A stretch of DNA of 60,989 nt from CAYZGU01 sp964478165 (GTDB taxonomy: Bacteria > Poribacteria > WGA-4E > JAJDTR01): NCBI GenBank assembly GCA_964478165.1, contig CAYZGU010000012.1:1-60989 (forward strand). Reading direction: 5' to 3'. Numbering within the stretch: position 1 is the first letter of the stretch; the number at the start of each line of letters is the position of its first letter. The position numbers were made by a program, and so were the translations under genes. Below the pieces are notes generated by a model, which did not search any database, had not been told where the DNA came from, and saw only the letters and a list, made by a program, of their open reading frames with translations. Positions 38,521-47,105 of this stretch are shown in pieces.

Positions 38521-38566
38521 AGTGCTATAGAGAAATTAGCGTTGATATGAATTTCTTCAACCGTAT

Positions 38567-40474
38567 TTAAACAGCTAACCTCCCCCCACTATTTGGCCAT
38601 TTACTGTGCTTCCTTTGGTGAATCAAGACCATTAAAATTGAGAGATCGGCAGGCGTTACACCGGGAATCCGCGAGGCTTGTCCAATCGACGTTGGACGAA
38701 CCTTCGACAGTTTCTCATGTGCTTCGGTCTTCAATCCACGGACGAATTCATAGTCAAAATCAAAGGGGATACGGAAATCCTCCATTTTCTTGAACTGTTC
38801 GATTTGAATCCCTTGACGATTAATGTAGCCCTCATACTTAGTCTGAATTTCAACCTGCTCCTCCACGTCGCTGGGCAGCAGACGGGATGAAGGTGCGATT
38901 TGCTTAATCCGCTGATAATTAATCTCCGGACGCTTCAATAAATCTCTCAATGATGTAGGTTTCTGCAGTTGAGGTATGCCCATCTCCTTCAACCAATCTT
39001 CCACTTCTGAAATCGGCTTCACAACTACCTGGTTTAGGCGCTCAAGCTCTTCATGAAGCAGTTGACGTTTCTTCAGAAATCGGCTGTAAACTTCGTCATC
39101 AATCAATCCGATTCTGTGCCCAATCTCGCGCAGCCGAAGATCCGCGTTGTCTTCGCGCAACTCCAGACGGTATTCTGCCCGCGACGTAAACATGCGATAG
39201 GGTTCGCGGATATCCAGCGTGACCAAATCATCAATTAGCACGCCGATATAAGCTTGAGACCTATCCAGAACCAGCGGTGCTTCGCCGCGCACCTTCAAGG
39301 CCGCATTGATAGCGGCCAACATCCCTTGTGCTGCTGCCTCCTCATATCCCGTCGTGCCGTTTAGTTGTCCAGCAAAATAAAGGTTCTCAATACGTTTGGT
39401 TTCAAGTGTCGGATGGAGCTGAGTCGCCGGCACGAAATCATACTCTACGGCATACCCGAAACGCACAATTTCAGCATTTTCCAGCCCTCTAATACTATGA
39501 ACCATCTCTACCTGAACATCTTCAGGTAGACTCGCAGAAATTCCGTTTAGGTAAATTTCGTCAGTATCTCGCCCTTCAGGCTCAACGAAAACCTGATGTC
39601 GATTTTTGTCGGAAAAACGCACAACCTTATCCTCAATCGATGGACAGTAACGTGGTCCAATGCCTTTAATCCGGCCACTATACATTGCAGACCGATGTAA
39701 GTTATCGCGAATTATCTGATGCGTTTTTTCATTCGTATACGTCAGATAGCACGGCATTTGCTGCTGTACTATCTTTTTGGTCGAAAACGAAAAAGGTACT
39801 GGAGGTTCATCACCAGGCTGAACTTCCATAGCATCGAAATCCACTGTATGCGAATTAACACGTGGAGGTGTGCCAGTTTTAAGCCGACCAACTTCAAAAC
39901 CAATACCTAAAAAACTCTCCGATAGATTCTCTGACGACGATTCACCTGCACGGCCCGCACTATACGAGACATCGCCGAGGTGAATTCTGCCCTTAAGAAA
40001 AGTCCCCGTTGTCAAAACAACTGCCTTCGCCAAATAGGCAACTTGTGTTTGACTGAGGATTCCAATACATGTCCCGTTTTCAATCAGTAATTCGTCAACC
40101 AAAGCTTGCTTGACATCAAGGCGGTTCTGATACTCTAAAACACGTTTCATCTCATCTTGATAGGCTTTCTTGTCCGCTTGAGCGCGACTTGAACGAACCG
40201 CCGGACCCTTTTTGGTATTCAAACGACGGAATTGGATTCCCGTTTTGTCAATATTTTTCGCCATCTCTCCACCAAGCGCATCAATCTCTCTAACAAGATG
40301 CCCCTTGGCAAGTCCACCAATCGCCGGGTTACACGACATTTTCGCAATTGTATTCAGATCTATCGTGACAATTAGTGTTTCGCAACCCATTCTGGCAGCA
40401 GCGAGCGCGGCTTCGCACCCAGCGTGTCCTGCACCAACTACAATGACGTCATACTTCTTCTCGTAAGCGTGCAT
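38567..40474 (-). CDS. mnmG: tRNA uridine-5-carboxymethylaminomethyl(34) synthesis enzyme MnmG
   Basis: 635 residues, full length. The FAD-binding DVIVVGAGHAGCEAALAAARMG begins at residue 9, and the signature PAIGGLAKGHLVREIDALGG follows near 49; TGYEEAAAQG and the C-terminal helical domain with ASRIPGVTPAD are present. With MnmE it installs carboxymethylaminomethyl on U34 of several tRNAs; mnmE is not in the window. The ATG at 40474 has AGGA 6 bases upstream. rsmG follows. This mnmG-rsmG module is usually near the origin or dnaX in many bacteria, and here it is next to recR-dnaX. Confidence 0.97.
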   Translation of the reverse strand: MHAYEKKYDVIVVGAGHAGCEAALAAARMGCETLIVTIDLNTIAKMSCNPAIGGLAKGHLVREIDALGGEMAKNIDKTGIQFRRLNTKKGPAVRSSRAQADKKAYQDEMKRVLEYQNRLDVKQALVDELLIENGTCIGILSQTQVAYLAKAVVLTTGTFLKGRIHLGDVSYSAGRAGESSSENLSESFLGIGFEVGRLKTGTPPRVNSHTVDFDAMEVQPGDEPPVPFSFSTKKIVQQQMPCYLTYTNEKTHQIIRDNLHRSAMYSGRIKGIGPRYCPSIEDKVVRFSDKNRHQVFVEPEGRDTDEIYLNGISASLPEDVQVEMVHSIRGLENAEIVRFGYAVEYDFVPATQLHPTLETKRIENLYFAGQLNGTTGYEEAAAQGMLAAINAALKVRGEAPLVLDRSQAYIGVLIDDLVTLDIREPYRMFTSRAEYRLELREDNADLRLREIGHRIGLIDDEVYSRFLKKRQLLHEELERLNQVVVKPISEVEDWLKEMGIPQLQKPTSLRDLLKRPEINYQRIKQIAPSSRLLPSDVEEQVEIQTKYEGYINRQGIQIEQFKKMEDFRIPFDFDYEFVRGLKTEAHEKLSKVRPTSIGQASRIPGVTPADLSILMVLIHQRKHSKWPNSGGRLAV

Positions 40475-40789
40475 GTGAATCCTAATTTAAGCTCCGGGAT
40501 TTGAGGAACTCCACCAAACGCGTCCTATCGAATACCTTCTATATCGGACACAAAACCGAAATCATTGAGCTAGAATGCTGTAGAACCTAAAACAAACGGG
40601 CATGACTGGTGTTTAAACCCTCAAGCCCAGCGAGTAATGGTCAGACAAACCATCAGAGATTAATCGGGCAGGTGGCAAACACGATCGAATTGGAATCACT
40701 CCAAGTAAATCCTAAAGAGGAATCATCACTGGACCCGTAAGTAACCGTATTCCATCAGACTTCCAATCATGACGATAGTTAACGGCACT
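40475..40789. other. Intergenic region between mnmG and recR
   Basis: About 0.31 kb without recognised genes. It is expected to hold the terminator of the recR transcript and the promoter of mnmG. No clear hairpin with a T-run was identified by eye. Confidence 0.45.
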
Positions 40790-41395
40790 TCAGATATCAA
40801 TTTTCCGACGGCCTTCTAGTGCCTTCGCGAGCGTCACTTCGTCGATATACTCAAGATCTCCGCCAGCAGGAATTCCGTACGCAATTCGCGTAATCGCCAG
40901 TTCAAAATTCGACAAACGTTTGGTAAGATATAGCGAGGTTGCTTGTCCTTCAGTTGTATAATTTGTCGCAAGAATAACTTCTTTGATGTTCCCATTGTTG
41001 ATTCGTTCAAAAAGAGAATCAATTCTGAGATCTTTTGGTCCTACTCCATCCAAAGGGGAAATGACCCCCATAAGCACGTGGTATACTCCATTATACCCAT
41101 TCGTTCTCTCTATGGCCAATAGATCGTCGGGTTCTTCGACAATGCAAATGACTTGACGATCTCGTTCCGGACTAGAACATATGCGACACGGTTCTCGGTC
41201 AGTGATGTTGCCACAAACTCCACAATAAGATAGGTGGGTCTTCACATCCGAGATTGCTTGCGCAAGCTTAGTTGTTTCTTCGATGGGCAGCTTCAGCATA
41301 AAAAACGCCAACCGCTGAGCTGTTTTCGGACCGACTGTAGGCAACTTTTGCAACTCGCTGATTAGCTTTGCCAGAGGTTCAGGATAATAGTGCAT
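40790..41395 (-). CDS. recR: Recombination mediator protein RecR
   Basis: 201 residues, normal length. N-terminal helix-hairpin-helix (KLPTVGPKTAQRLAFFML), the four-cysteine zinc finger CGVCGNITDREPCRIC near 57-72, a Toprim domain starting VICIVEEPDDLLAIERT, and the C-terminal YGIPAGGDLEYIDEVTLAKAL are all present. RecR loads RecA in the RecFOR pathway. The gene follows ybaB by 21 bases and dnaX by about 400, the order dnaX-ybaB-recR conserved across many phyla, so a single operon is likely. Confidence 0.97.
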   Translation of the reverse strand: MHYYPEPLAKLISELQKLPTVGPKTAQRLAFFMLKLPIEETTKLAQAISDVKTHLSYCGVCGNITDREPCRICSSPERDRQVICIVEEPDDLLAIERTNGYNGVYHVLMGVISPLDGVGPKDLRIDSLFERINNGNIKEVILATNYTTEGQATSLYLTKRLSNFELAITRIAYGIPAGGDLEYIDEVTLAKALEGRRKIDI

Positions 41396-41416
41396 GTGGA
41401 CAAAAAGTGGGCCATG

Positions 41417-41725
41417 CTATACTAGACCGGGAATTTTAACGCCGCCTGTGAGTTTGCTCATTTCTTGAGTCATTAGCTCCTGCGCCTGTTGACGAGCTTC
41501 ATTGACAGCAGCAACAATGAGATCCTCAAGAATTTCAACATCGTCAGAATCTACAGCTTCAGGTGAAATCTTCAGCGATATCAACTCTTGCTGTCCATTA
41601 ACGACAGCAGTCACCATTCCACCGCCAACAGTAGCTTCGACAGTGTGATTAGCGAGCTCTTCCTGAATTTCCATCATTCGTTTTTGCATCTCTTGCGCTT
41701 GTTTCATTAAGTTGTTAATCTTCAT
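41417..41725 (-). CDS. YbaB/EbfC family nucleoid-associated protein
   Basis: About 102 residues from ATG 41725 (an in-frame start at 41752 adds nine residues). It begins KINNLMKQAQEMQKRMMEIQEEL, the helix typical of the family, then VEATVGGGMVTAVVNGQQELISLKI and the C-terminal dimer helix. It binds DNA with little sequence preference and is always found between dnaX and recR in many bacteria, as here. Confidence 0.94.
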   Translation of the reverse strand: MKINNLMKQAQEMQKRMMEIQEELANHTVEATVGGGMVTAVVNGQQELISLKISPEAVDSDDVEILEDLIVAAVNEARQQAQELMTQEMSKLTGGVKIPGLV

Positions 41726-41796
41726 AGAAAACCTGCGTTGAAAACGCCCCACCTAGTTCGGGAAAGCGAATCGCAGCTCCTTATCTGGAATAAAGC

Positions 41797-43599
41797 TCAT
41801 TTCATCTCGATTTTGAGAATCTTCGCGTCGAAAAGATTAAGCGCAGGGAGAACTTGTGGATCTTGTTCTGCCTCATTTTGAATAGCGAGTGGTGTCGGTG
41901 TTTTCTCTCTATCCCTCGGCAACTGATTCGTGCTGTCCTCTGAAATTATGCTTGCGGGCACAAAATCAACTTCAACTGACTGGTCGAGCAATTCTGACAG
42001 CGTCCGTACTACAATTTGTCTCTTCTTTTCATCTAACATCGAGAGGCGTAACGGGAAACACGCGACCTCCAATCGATTTTCCTCATTCTTTGAAAGGGAC
42101 GCGTCCTTTAAGCACTGGTATAAGACCATCTGGTCGGTTTGCCACAATGCTAGGGCTTTATCCCACATCTCCGTCAGTTGGAGCGCATTCCCAGCCACAG
42201 GACGACCGTCCGATTCAGAAACGTTGAATTGAATCTTTTCTGAAACACCCGTAGGTACAATATCGGAAATATTCCCGATTTCATTAGCTTTGGGAGATTG
42301 CTTTTGCACAGAGGGTGCCGGTGCAGCAATTACGTCTTGTTCCATTTCCGGTCGCGCTTCTGTTGCGAACTCAGTGTTCGGTTTAAGAAAAGTCGACTGT
42401 TCTCCACTTGGCCTCTCTGCCTGGAGATCAATCTTATGCTCTAGATCTGCTAAGCGATTCAAAACGTCTCCAAGTTGGATTGTCTCACGAATCGAGCAGA
42501 CTTCGACAAGGCTTGATTCCAGCTGAACTTGGGCGTACCCATATTGCTTTATTTCACCATTCGTGCGCATCAGGATCTTTAGTACTCTGGTCAAACGCTC
42601 TACCGATACCTTATCGGCTTTTTCTTGCATGCTTTGTAGATGGGATTTCGAACCCTGAATGAACTCCGCCAAATCCGAACTGATTGCGAGAAGTCGCAAC
42701 TCCCTAAAAAAGGCAATTAGTTGATGCAGACACTGGGACAAATCGGCTCCCTGTTTAGCAAGATTAGTTAGAACCTGGAGAGAATCCGATACATTACACT
42801 GGAGAATTGCATCCGTTAGCTCACTCATTAACGGACTTGAACCAAGCCCCAAAACCCGATTAGTCGTGTCCACACTAAGCGGTTCATCAGCAGACGAGAC
42901 TAGCCGTTCAAGGGTGTTTTCCGCATCGCGCAAACAACCTTCCGACTGTCGCGCAATCAAAGACAAGACCTGATTCTCAACAGCAATCTCCTCCGTGGCA
43001 CAAATTAACTCCAATCGTGCTACAATCTGATCCAATTCCATATAGCGGAAATCAAAGTCTTGACAGCGGGATACAATTGTCTTGGGAATTTTGTGATACT
43101 CAGTGGTCGCGAGTATGAAAATAACATGCGGAGGAGGTTCTTCGAGTGTTTTCAAGAGTGCGTTGAACGCCTCTTGCGTGAGCATGTGTGCTTCATCAAT
43201 GATGTAGATTTTAAAGAGACAGGAGGCTGCAACGAGCTTTGTGTTTTCGCGTAGCTCCCGAATCGGATCAATGCCACGATTCGACGCAGCATCCATTTCA
43301 ATTACATCAAACGATCTACCTTGGGAAATCTCTGTGCAGCATTCACACTGGTTACACGGCTCAGCTGTCATATCCCCTCGAGAATCAGTTTCTCGACTGT
43401 ACTGCGAACAATTGACTGTCTTTGCAAATAGGCGAGCTACCGTCGTTTTTCCAGTACCCCTAGGTCCCCAAAAGAGGTACGCGTGACCAATCCGGCGTGC
43501 GCGAACCTGGTTTTGAAGCGTTGTAATCACGTGACTCTGCCCAACCACTTCATGAAAATACTGGGGACGCCATTTTTGCGCAATTACCTCATAAGACAT
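41797..43599 (-). CDS. dnaX: DNA polymerase III subunit gamma/tau
   Basis: 600 residues. The AAA+ clamp-loader part (1-370) has Walker A GPRGTGKT near 44-51, the four-cysteine zinc module (NCSQ, then CNQCECC), Walker B DEAH and the arginine-finger SRC motif. The tau-like C-terminus (370-600) is acidic and low in conservation. It is the motor of the replication clamp loader. ATG at 43599 has GAGGGG 7 bases upstream. The SRP RNA gene ends about 100 bases upstream, in the order seen in Bacillus. No programmed frameshift signal was confirmed by eye. Confidence 0.96.
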   Translation of the reverse strand: MSYEVIAQKWRPQYFHEVVGQSHVITTLQNQVRARRIGHAYLFWGPRGTGKTTVARLFAKTVNCSQYSRETDSRGDMTAEPCNQCECCTEISQGRSFDVIEMDAASNRGIDPIRELRENTKLVAASCLFKIYIIDEAHMLTQEAFNALLKTLEEPPPHVIFILATTEYHKIPKTIVSRCQDFDFRYMELDQIVARLELICATEEIAVENQVLSLIARQSEGCLRDAENTLERLVSSADEPLSVDTTNRVLGLGSSPLMSELTDAILQCNVSDSLQVLTNLAKQGADLSQCLHQLIAFFRELRLLAISSDLAEFIQGSKSHLQSMQEKADKVSVERLTRVLKILMRTNGEIKQYGYAQVQLESSLVEVCSIRETIQLGDVLNRLADLEHKIDLQAERPSGEQSTFLKPNTEFATEARPEMEQDVIAAPAPSVQKQSPKANEIGNISDIVPTGVSEKIQFNVSESDGRPVAGNALQLTEMWDKALALWQTDQMVLYQCLKDASLSKNEENRLEVACFPLRLSMLDEKKRQIVVRTLSELLDQSVEVDFVPASIISEDSTNQLPRDREKTPTPLAIQNEAEQDPQVLPALNLFDAKILKIEMK

Positions 43600-43701
43600 G
43601 TGTTTTACCCCTCAGTAATGAGGAAATGGGTGTAATGAGGAAAATCGAAACAACCGATGGAGCATTCTGGACAGGCAAAAACAAAGAGGTAGGGTTAAGA
43701 A

Positions 43702-43984
43702 AATCTTGGCTATGCACCTGAAGCTGGACGCATTCTCCTAAGCGCTACCCAGACAGTTAGCTCCGATAAGGCTACCCTGCGTCACACTCAAGACCTATCT
43801 ACCGCTGCTTCCTTCCAGATCTGACGGAGTTTGATAGGCTCAAGTTGCTCAGGACCCAATCTTCAACACCACTTCTCTGGGTCAGACCTCAAGAGTAACT
43901 CGCCGCACAACAAGAATTAAGCCCTGCTAAAGCGGTTTGCAGGTTCAGGGCACCGCTACCTCCCCGCTTAGCATAGCCAAGGCG
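43702..43984 (-). ncRNA. ffs: Long-form bacterial SRP RNA (with Alu domain)
   Basis: The minus strand carries the universal SRP domain: TCAGATCTGGAAGGAAGCAG near 43804-43824, with the GGAA tetraloop and the asymmetric AGCAG loop that binds Ffh. The 5' end, from 43984, reads GCCTTGGCTATGC and GGGGAGGTAGCGGTGCCCTG, matching the Alu-domain 5' region of the Bacillus scRNA, and the 3' end pairs with it through GCATAGCCAAGAT. The length of about 280 bases fits the long form and not the ~114-base 4.5S type. It lies between tRNA-Ser(GGA) and dnaX. T-rich sequence follows the 3' end. Confidence 0.93.
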
Positions 43985-43998
43985 TTATTACATCATAC

Positions 43999-44089
43999 TG
44001 GCGGAGAGAGTGGGATTCGAACCCACGGTACAGTTGCCTGTACACATGATTTCCAATCATGTCGATTCGGCCAACTCTGGAATCTCTCC
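43999..44089 (-). tRNA. tRNA-Ser(GGA)
   Basis: The minus strand begins GGAGAGATTCCAGAGTTGG, pairs with TCTCTCC and ends GCCA with CCA encoded. A long variable arm is present. The anticodon loop TTGGAAA between CATGA and TCATG gives anticodon GGA, reading UCC and UCU. It is 14 bases upstream of the SRP RNA. Confidence 0.95.
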
Positions 44090-44151
44090 GACACGGGCAC
44101 AAAAATTGTAAAAAAAACAGAATCCCCGGGCTTGTTCAAGAAAACAAGCAA

Positions 44152-44224
44152 TGGAGCAGACGGGATTTGAACCCGTGACCTCATCCGTGCGAGGGATGCG
44201 CTCTCCCATCTGAGCTACTGCCCC
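44152..44224 (-). tRNA. tRNA-Ala(CGC)
   Basis: The minus strand starts GGGGCAGTAGCTCAG and folds as a 73-base cloverleaf. The anticodon loop CTCGCAC between CATCC and GGATG gives CGC, reading GCG. A G3-U70 acceptor wobble pair, the hallmark of alanine tRNA, is present (GGGGCAG with CTGCTCC). CCA is not encoded. It lies between two serine tRNAs. Confidence 0.95.
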
Positions 44225-44230
44225 ACAAGG

Positions 44231-44317
44231 CGGAGAGAGTGGGATTCGAACCCACGGTGCAGTTGCCCACACAACAGTTTTCGAGACTGTCCAGTTCAAC
44301 CACTCCTGCATCTCTCC
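44231..44317 (-). tRNA. tRNA-Ser(CGA)
   Basis: The minus strand starts GGAGAGATGCAGGAGTGGTT and has a long variable arm. The anticodon loop CTCGAAA between ACAGT and ACTGT gives CGA, reading UCG. The 3' end does not encode a full CCA. It begins only 6 bases after the tadA stop codon, so it is probably transcribed with tadA. Confidence 0.95.
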
Positions 44318-44323
44318 ACAAGC

Positions 44324-44773
44324 TCATAGGCGGCGTTCCTGGAAAAACGATTGAAGCAGAGAGACGCTTTCCTCAATTAAAACGCCCTTAACGACGTCAA
44401 CTTGATGATTCAACCGCGAATCTTGAAGCAGATTAAATAGAGTTCCTGCCGCACCAGACTTTGGATCAGAAGCACCATAGACAACCCGTCGAACACGCGC
44501 AAGAACAATGGCACCGGCGCACATCGGACACGGTTCCAAAGTCACATAGAGCGTGGAACCAGCGAGACGCCAATCACCGACACATTCGGAAGCCGATCGA
44601 ATTGCAAGCAACTCTGCATGCGCTGTAGGGTCTTTAGATTGCTCCCGTAGGTTATGTGACCGGGCGAGCACAATTCCTTCTCTGACAATTATCGCCCCAA
44701 CAGGAACCTCACCCTTTTTGGATGCTTGCCGTGCAACACCAAGGGCTTCACGCATCCAAATTTGGTCTGACAT
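44324..44773 (-). CDS. tadA: tRNA-specific adenosine deaminase TadA
   Basis: 149 residues. The zinc site of the deaminase fold is complete: the HAE motif in TAHAELLAI near 52-60 and PCPMCAGA near 82-89. It converts A34 of tRNA-Arg(ACG) to inosine, allowing it to read CGU, CGC and CGA. That substrate tRNA is encoded directly upstream (44852-44925), and serine tRNAs flank on the other side. In Bacillus the homologue (yaaJ) also precedes scr and dnaX. A hairpin with a T-run lies between the arginine tRNA and tadA. Confidence 0.96.
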   Translation of the reverse strand: MSDQIWMREALGVARQASKKGEVPVGAIIVREGIVLARSHNLREQSKDPTAHAELLAIRSASECVGDWRLAGSTLYVTLEPCPMCAGAIVLARVRRVVYGASDPKSGAAGTLFNLLQDSRLNHQVDVVKGVLIEESVSLLQSFFQERRL

Positions 44774-44781
44774 GGCACATT

Positions 44782-44831
44782 GAAAAATTGAGGGTAGGCA
44801 ATCCCCAGCATCTGCCGGCGTTTACCTACCC
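44782..44831 (-). terminator. Intrinsic terminator between tRNA-Arg and tadA
   Basis: On the minus strand GGGTAGGTAA (from 44831) pairs with TTGCCTACCC with one G-U pair; an inner stem forms in the loop. A TCAATTTTT tail follows (to about 44782), 9 bases before the tadA start. It should end or attenuate transcription of the upstream tRNA unit ahead of tadA. Confidence 0.65.
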
Positions 44832-44851
44832 TTCAAAATCTAACAAAGCTA

Positions 44852-44925
44852 AGCGCCTGAGAGGATTTGAACCCCCGACCTTCTGATCCGTAGTCAGATG
44901 CTCTATTCCGCTGAGCTACAGGCGC
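44852..44925 (-). tRNA. tRNA-Arg(ACG)
   Basis: The minus strand starts GCGCCTGTAGCTCAGCGG. The anticodon loop CTACGGA between TCTGA and TCAGA gives ACG, the TadA substrate, which reads CGU/CGC/CGA after editing to ICG. CCA is not encoded. It lies 7 bases downstream of tRNA-Ser(GCT) and 78 bases upstream of tadA. Confidence 0.95.
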
Positions 44926-44932
44926 AAAATTA

Positions 44933-45021
44933 TGGCGGAGAGGATGGGATTCGAACCCATGGTACCATTAAGGCACAACTGCTTAGCAGGCAGCCCGATT
45001 CAGCCGCTCTCGCACCTCTCC
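44933..45021 (-). tRNA. tRNA-Ser(GCT)
   Basis: The minus strand starts GGAGAGGTGCGAGAGCGG, with long variable arm, and ends GCCA with CCA encoded. The anticodon loop CTGCTAA between GCTGC and GCAGT gives GCT, reading AGU and AGC. Confidence 0.95.
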
Positions 45022-45041
45022 AAGAGAGACCTCAACAATGA

Positions 45042-45126
45042 CGGTGGGAGTAGGATTCGAACCCACGGTACCTCGCGGCACAACGGTTTTCAAGACCGCC
45101 GCTTTCGACCACTCAGCCATCCCACC
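45042..45126 (-). tRNA. tRNA-Ser(TGA)
   Basis: The minus strand starts GGTGGGATGGCTGAGTGG with long variable arm. The anticodon loop CTTGAAA between GCGGT and ACCGT gives TGA, reading UCA (and other UCN by wobble). CCA is not encoded. It is the first gene of the tRNA cluster; a strong promoter lies just upstream. Confidence 0.95.
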
Positions 45127-45141
45127 AAACAGGATGAATTT

Positions 45142-45171
45142 ATTTTACCAGAGGTACAAAGTGCATGTCAA
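45142..45171 (-). promoter_or_regulatory. Sigma70-type promoter of the tRNA cluster
   Basis: On the minus strand TTGACA (45171-45166) is separated by 18 bases from TAAAAT (45147-45142). A start near 45135 would put tRNA-Ser(TGA) about 9 bases into the transcript. Spacing and consensus fit a housekeeping promoter. Confidence 0.75.
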
Positions 45172-45515
45172 GGAAATCTCGGCTACAAAAACCGACCAAT
45201 TCCAAACCAGCCATTCGATAGAATCACGCACCGGCGGCACTTCAAGTCTCTCCACACTTCGACACGCTTCGGCCAAAAATGAAGATTCTCCTTCTTTTCA
45301 ATTGGCAAGTTCAAGGATTAGCCGGTATAATTTAGGTCCAGCGTTAAATCAGAGAGACAGCTTTAACTGTGTCAGTGAGTCTTTTATTGCAGCCGTAGTG
45401 CCTAATTTTTGAGTCTAACGAATGAACGGAAGGAATTTGAACATTGTCTCGGAACGCTACTCTGACAGCACGTAGATAACTTGGCGCCTCAAGCGCTGGT
45501 AGGAAGGCCTAAAAA
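45172..45515. other. Intergenic region upstream of the tRNA cluster
   Basis: About 0.34 kb between the tRNA promoter and the end of the PP2C gene. A plus-strand TTGGCA (45302) and TATAAT (45326) with an 18-base spacer look like a promoter but have no gene behind them. No other feature is seen. Confidence 0.45.
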
Positions 45516-46262
45516 TCAACTAAGTGCAGTGAGCACAAGCGTTACATTGTCTTTTCCACCATAATAGAGTGACTTTTCAATCAGCTTACGACTTGCCGTA
45601 TCGATATCGGACGCATTTGTGATAAGCTCAGCAATTTCGGCGTCGTCAACAATCATGTCATGCAATCCATCAGTACAGGCAAATACTATGTCTTTAGACC
45701 GAAGAGGACAAACCTGGTAATCGACGCAGACAGAGGGCTCAAAACCGATTGCCCGATTTATTATGTTACGTTTGGGATGAATGCGCGCTTCCTTGGACGT
45801 CAATTGCCCTGATTCAACCATTTTTTGAACTAGTGAGTGATCTGTGGTAATTTGACTAATATTACCATCTCGCAAGATGTAGAGCCTACTATCTCCCACG
45901 TGGACATAGATTAGCTCAAATTGAGTGATGAACCCAGCAATGAGCGTGGTTCCCATCCCCGCGTTTGAACTCTTGTCATCTAACGAATGCGAGTAAACGC
46001 GGTGATTAGCCTCCTCAGCAAGCTGTTTCAAGATTTCCAGTCTTCGAGTGGGGTTTGTTCCCGAGCTTCCGTTTGACGACTTGCCATATTCTTGCACCCA
46101 TTCTTCGAACACCGCGACAGCGATGCGGCTCGCAACATCGCCTGCATTGTGACCGCCAACACCGTCAGCAACAACAAAAAGATTACTCCTTTCATCGACA
46201 AAATACAAGTCTTCATTGAGAGCACGGTGCTTCCCTTTATCGGTTCGCGCAGCAAATTTCAT
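45516..46262 (-). CDS. PP2C-family serine/threonine phosphatase (Stp1/PrpC-like)
   Basis: 248 residues from ATG 46262 (AGGA 9 bases upstream; an in-frame start at 46328 would add 22 residues of no resemblance). PPM motifs are complete: RALNEDLYFV, VVADGVGGHNAGDVAS, GMGTTL, VGDSRLYILRDG, DHSLVQKM, FACTDGLHD and KDNVTLV, with the metal aspartates intact. No membrane segment or kinase partner is present in this window. It may reverse a Hanks-type Ser/Thr kinase encoded elsewhere. Confidence 0.9.
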   Translation of the reverse strand: MKFAARTDKGKHRALNEDLYFVDERSNLFVVADGVGGHNAGDVASRIAVAVFEEWVQEYGKSSNGSSGTNPTRRLEILKQLAEEANHRVYSHSLDDKSSNAGMGTTLIAGFITQFELIYVHVGDSRLYILRDGNISQITTDHSLVQKMVESGQLTSKEARIHPKRNIINRAIGFEPSVCVDYQVCPLRSKDIVFACTDGLHDMIVDDAEIAELITNASDIDTASRKLIEKSLYYGGKDNVTLVLTALS

Positions 46263-46328
46263 AATCGCAATCCTAAGTATGGGCAAATCTCGTTTCTGTG
46301 CTTCAATTACACGCACAGCTATCCACAA

Positions 46329-47105
46329 AAACGACGGAAACCGTATACGGTTTCAATGCCACCCGAGAAAACCAGGACTCATAGGAAGCTGCTCATAATA
46401 CCTAACTGGGCCGAGCTCTGACTAGGATGAAAGATACTCCGGCAACTTCAGACCAGGCATCTAAAATCGTAATCTCCTTCCAGTTTAGCCTGGTAGGAGA
46501 ACAGTCATTCGGAATCTCAATAAATAATTGACTTCAGAACATTTAGCCCAATTAGCGCTGCATTGATTAGAGTATCGCAGATTATTCACAGAACTTCCTT
46601 AGAAGATGGATGAAGGCATTGCACCACAGGGACAACAGCAAGGCCGTGGAACATCAGAATATCATGGCGGTTTCGGCCCCATGCTCAAGAACACACTCAA
46701 TCTGTTCGAATTCTATGAACCAAGAAGTAATAACGCCAGACTTTTCGACAAATTCGGCAGTCGAATGAAGAAAAATAGAGCACTATAAAGAATTGCGAAA
46801 AGAAACACGGACAAGCAATAAGGCGCGAGCCATTCTAAAACAGGTGTAATTTTTCTCCAGGCCGAACGAACTCGACATCAATGGAGAATGGGACCATAAG
46901 GACCGAGCATCATTCCTGAAAAACGGCGGACCATTGACGCGTTTTTCCTTAGCAACAAACTCCTTTTAGGACAATTCAAAAATGATTCGGTTATAGAATC
47001 TAAATCCGTCACCCCCATCACAGAACTTACTCTCGCAAATCTACGCGTCTGGAGCGAGAAAGGCAAATGTGCCGTATCAATGTTTAAGACCAGACAAACA
47101 TCATA
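46329..47105. other. Intergenic region between divergent genes
   Basis: About 0.78 kb between the PP2C gene (minus) and thiI (plus). The short frames at 46606-46788 (plus) and 46878-47144 (minus) match no family, and the second overlaps the thiI start. The region should contain promoters for both flanking genes. Confidence 0.45.

Noticed and set aside
45302..45331. Plus-strand TTGGCA-18-TATAAT promoter-like sequence
   Set aside because: No plus-strand gene or structured RNA is evident downstream before the PP2C gene; likely chance.
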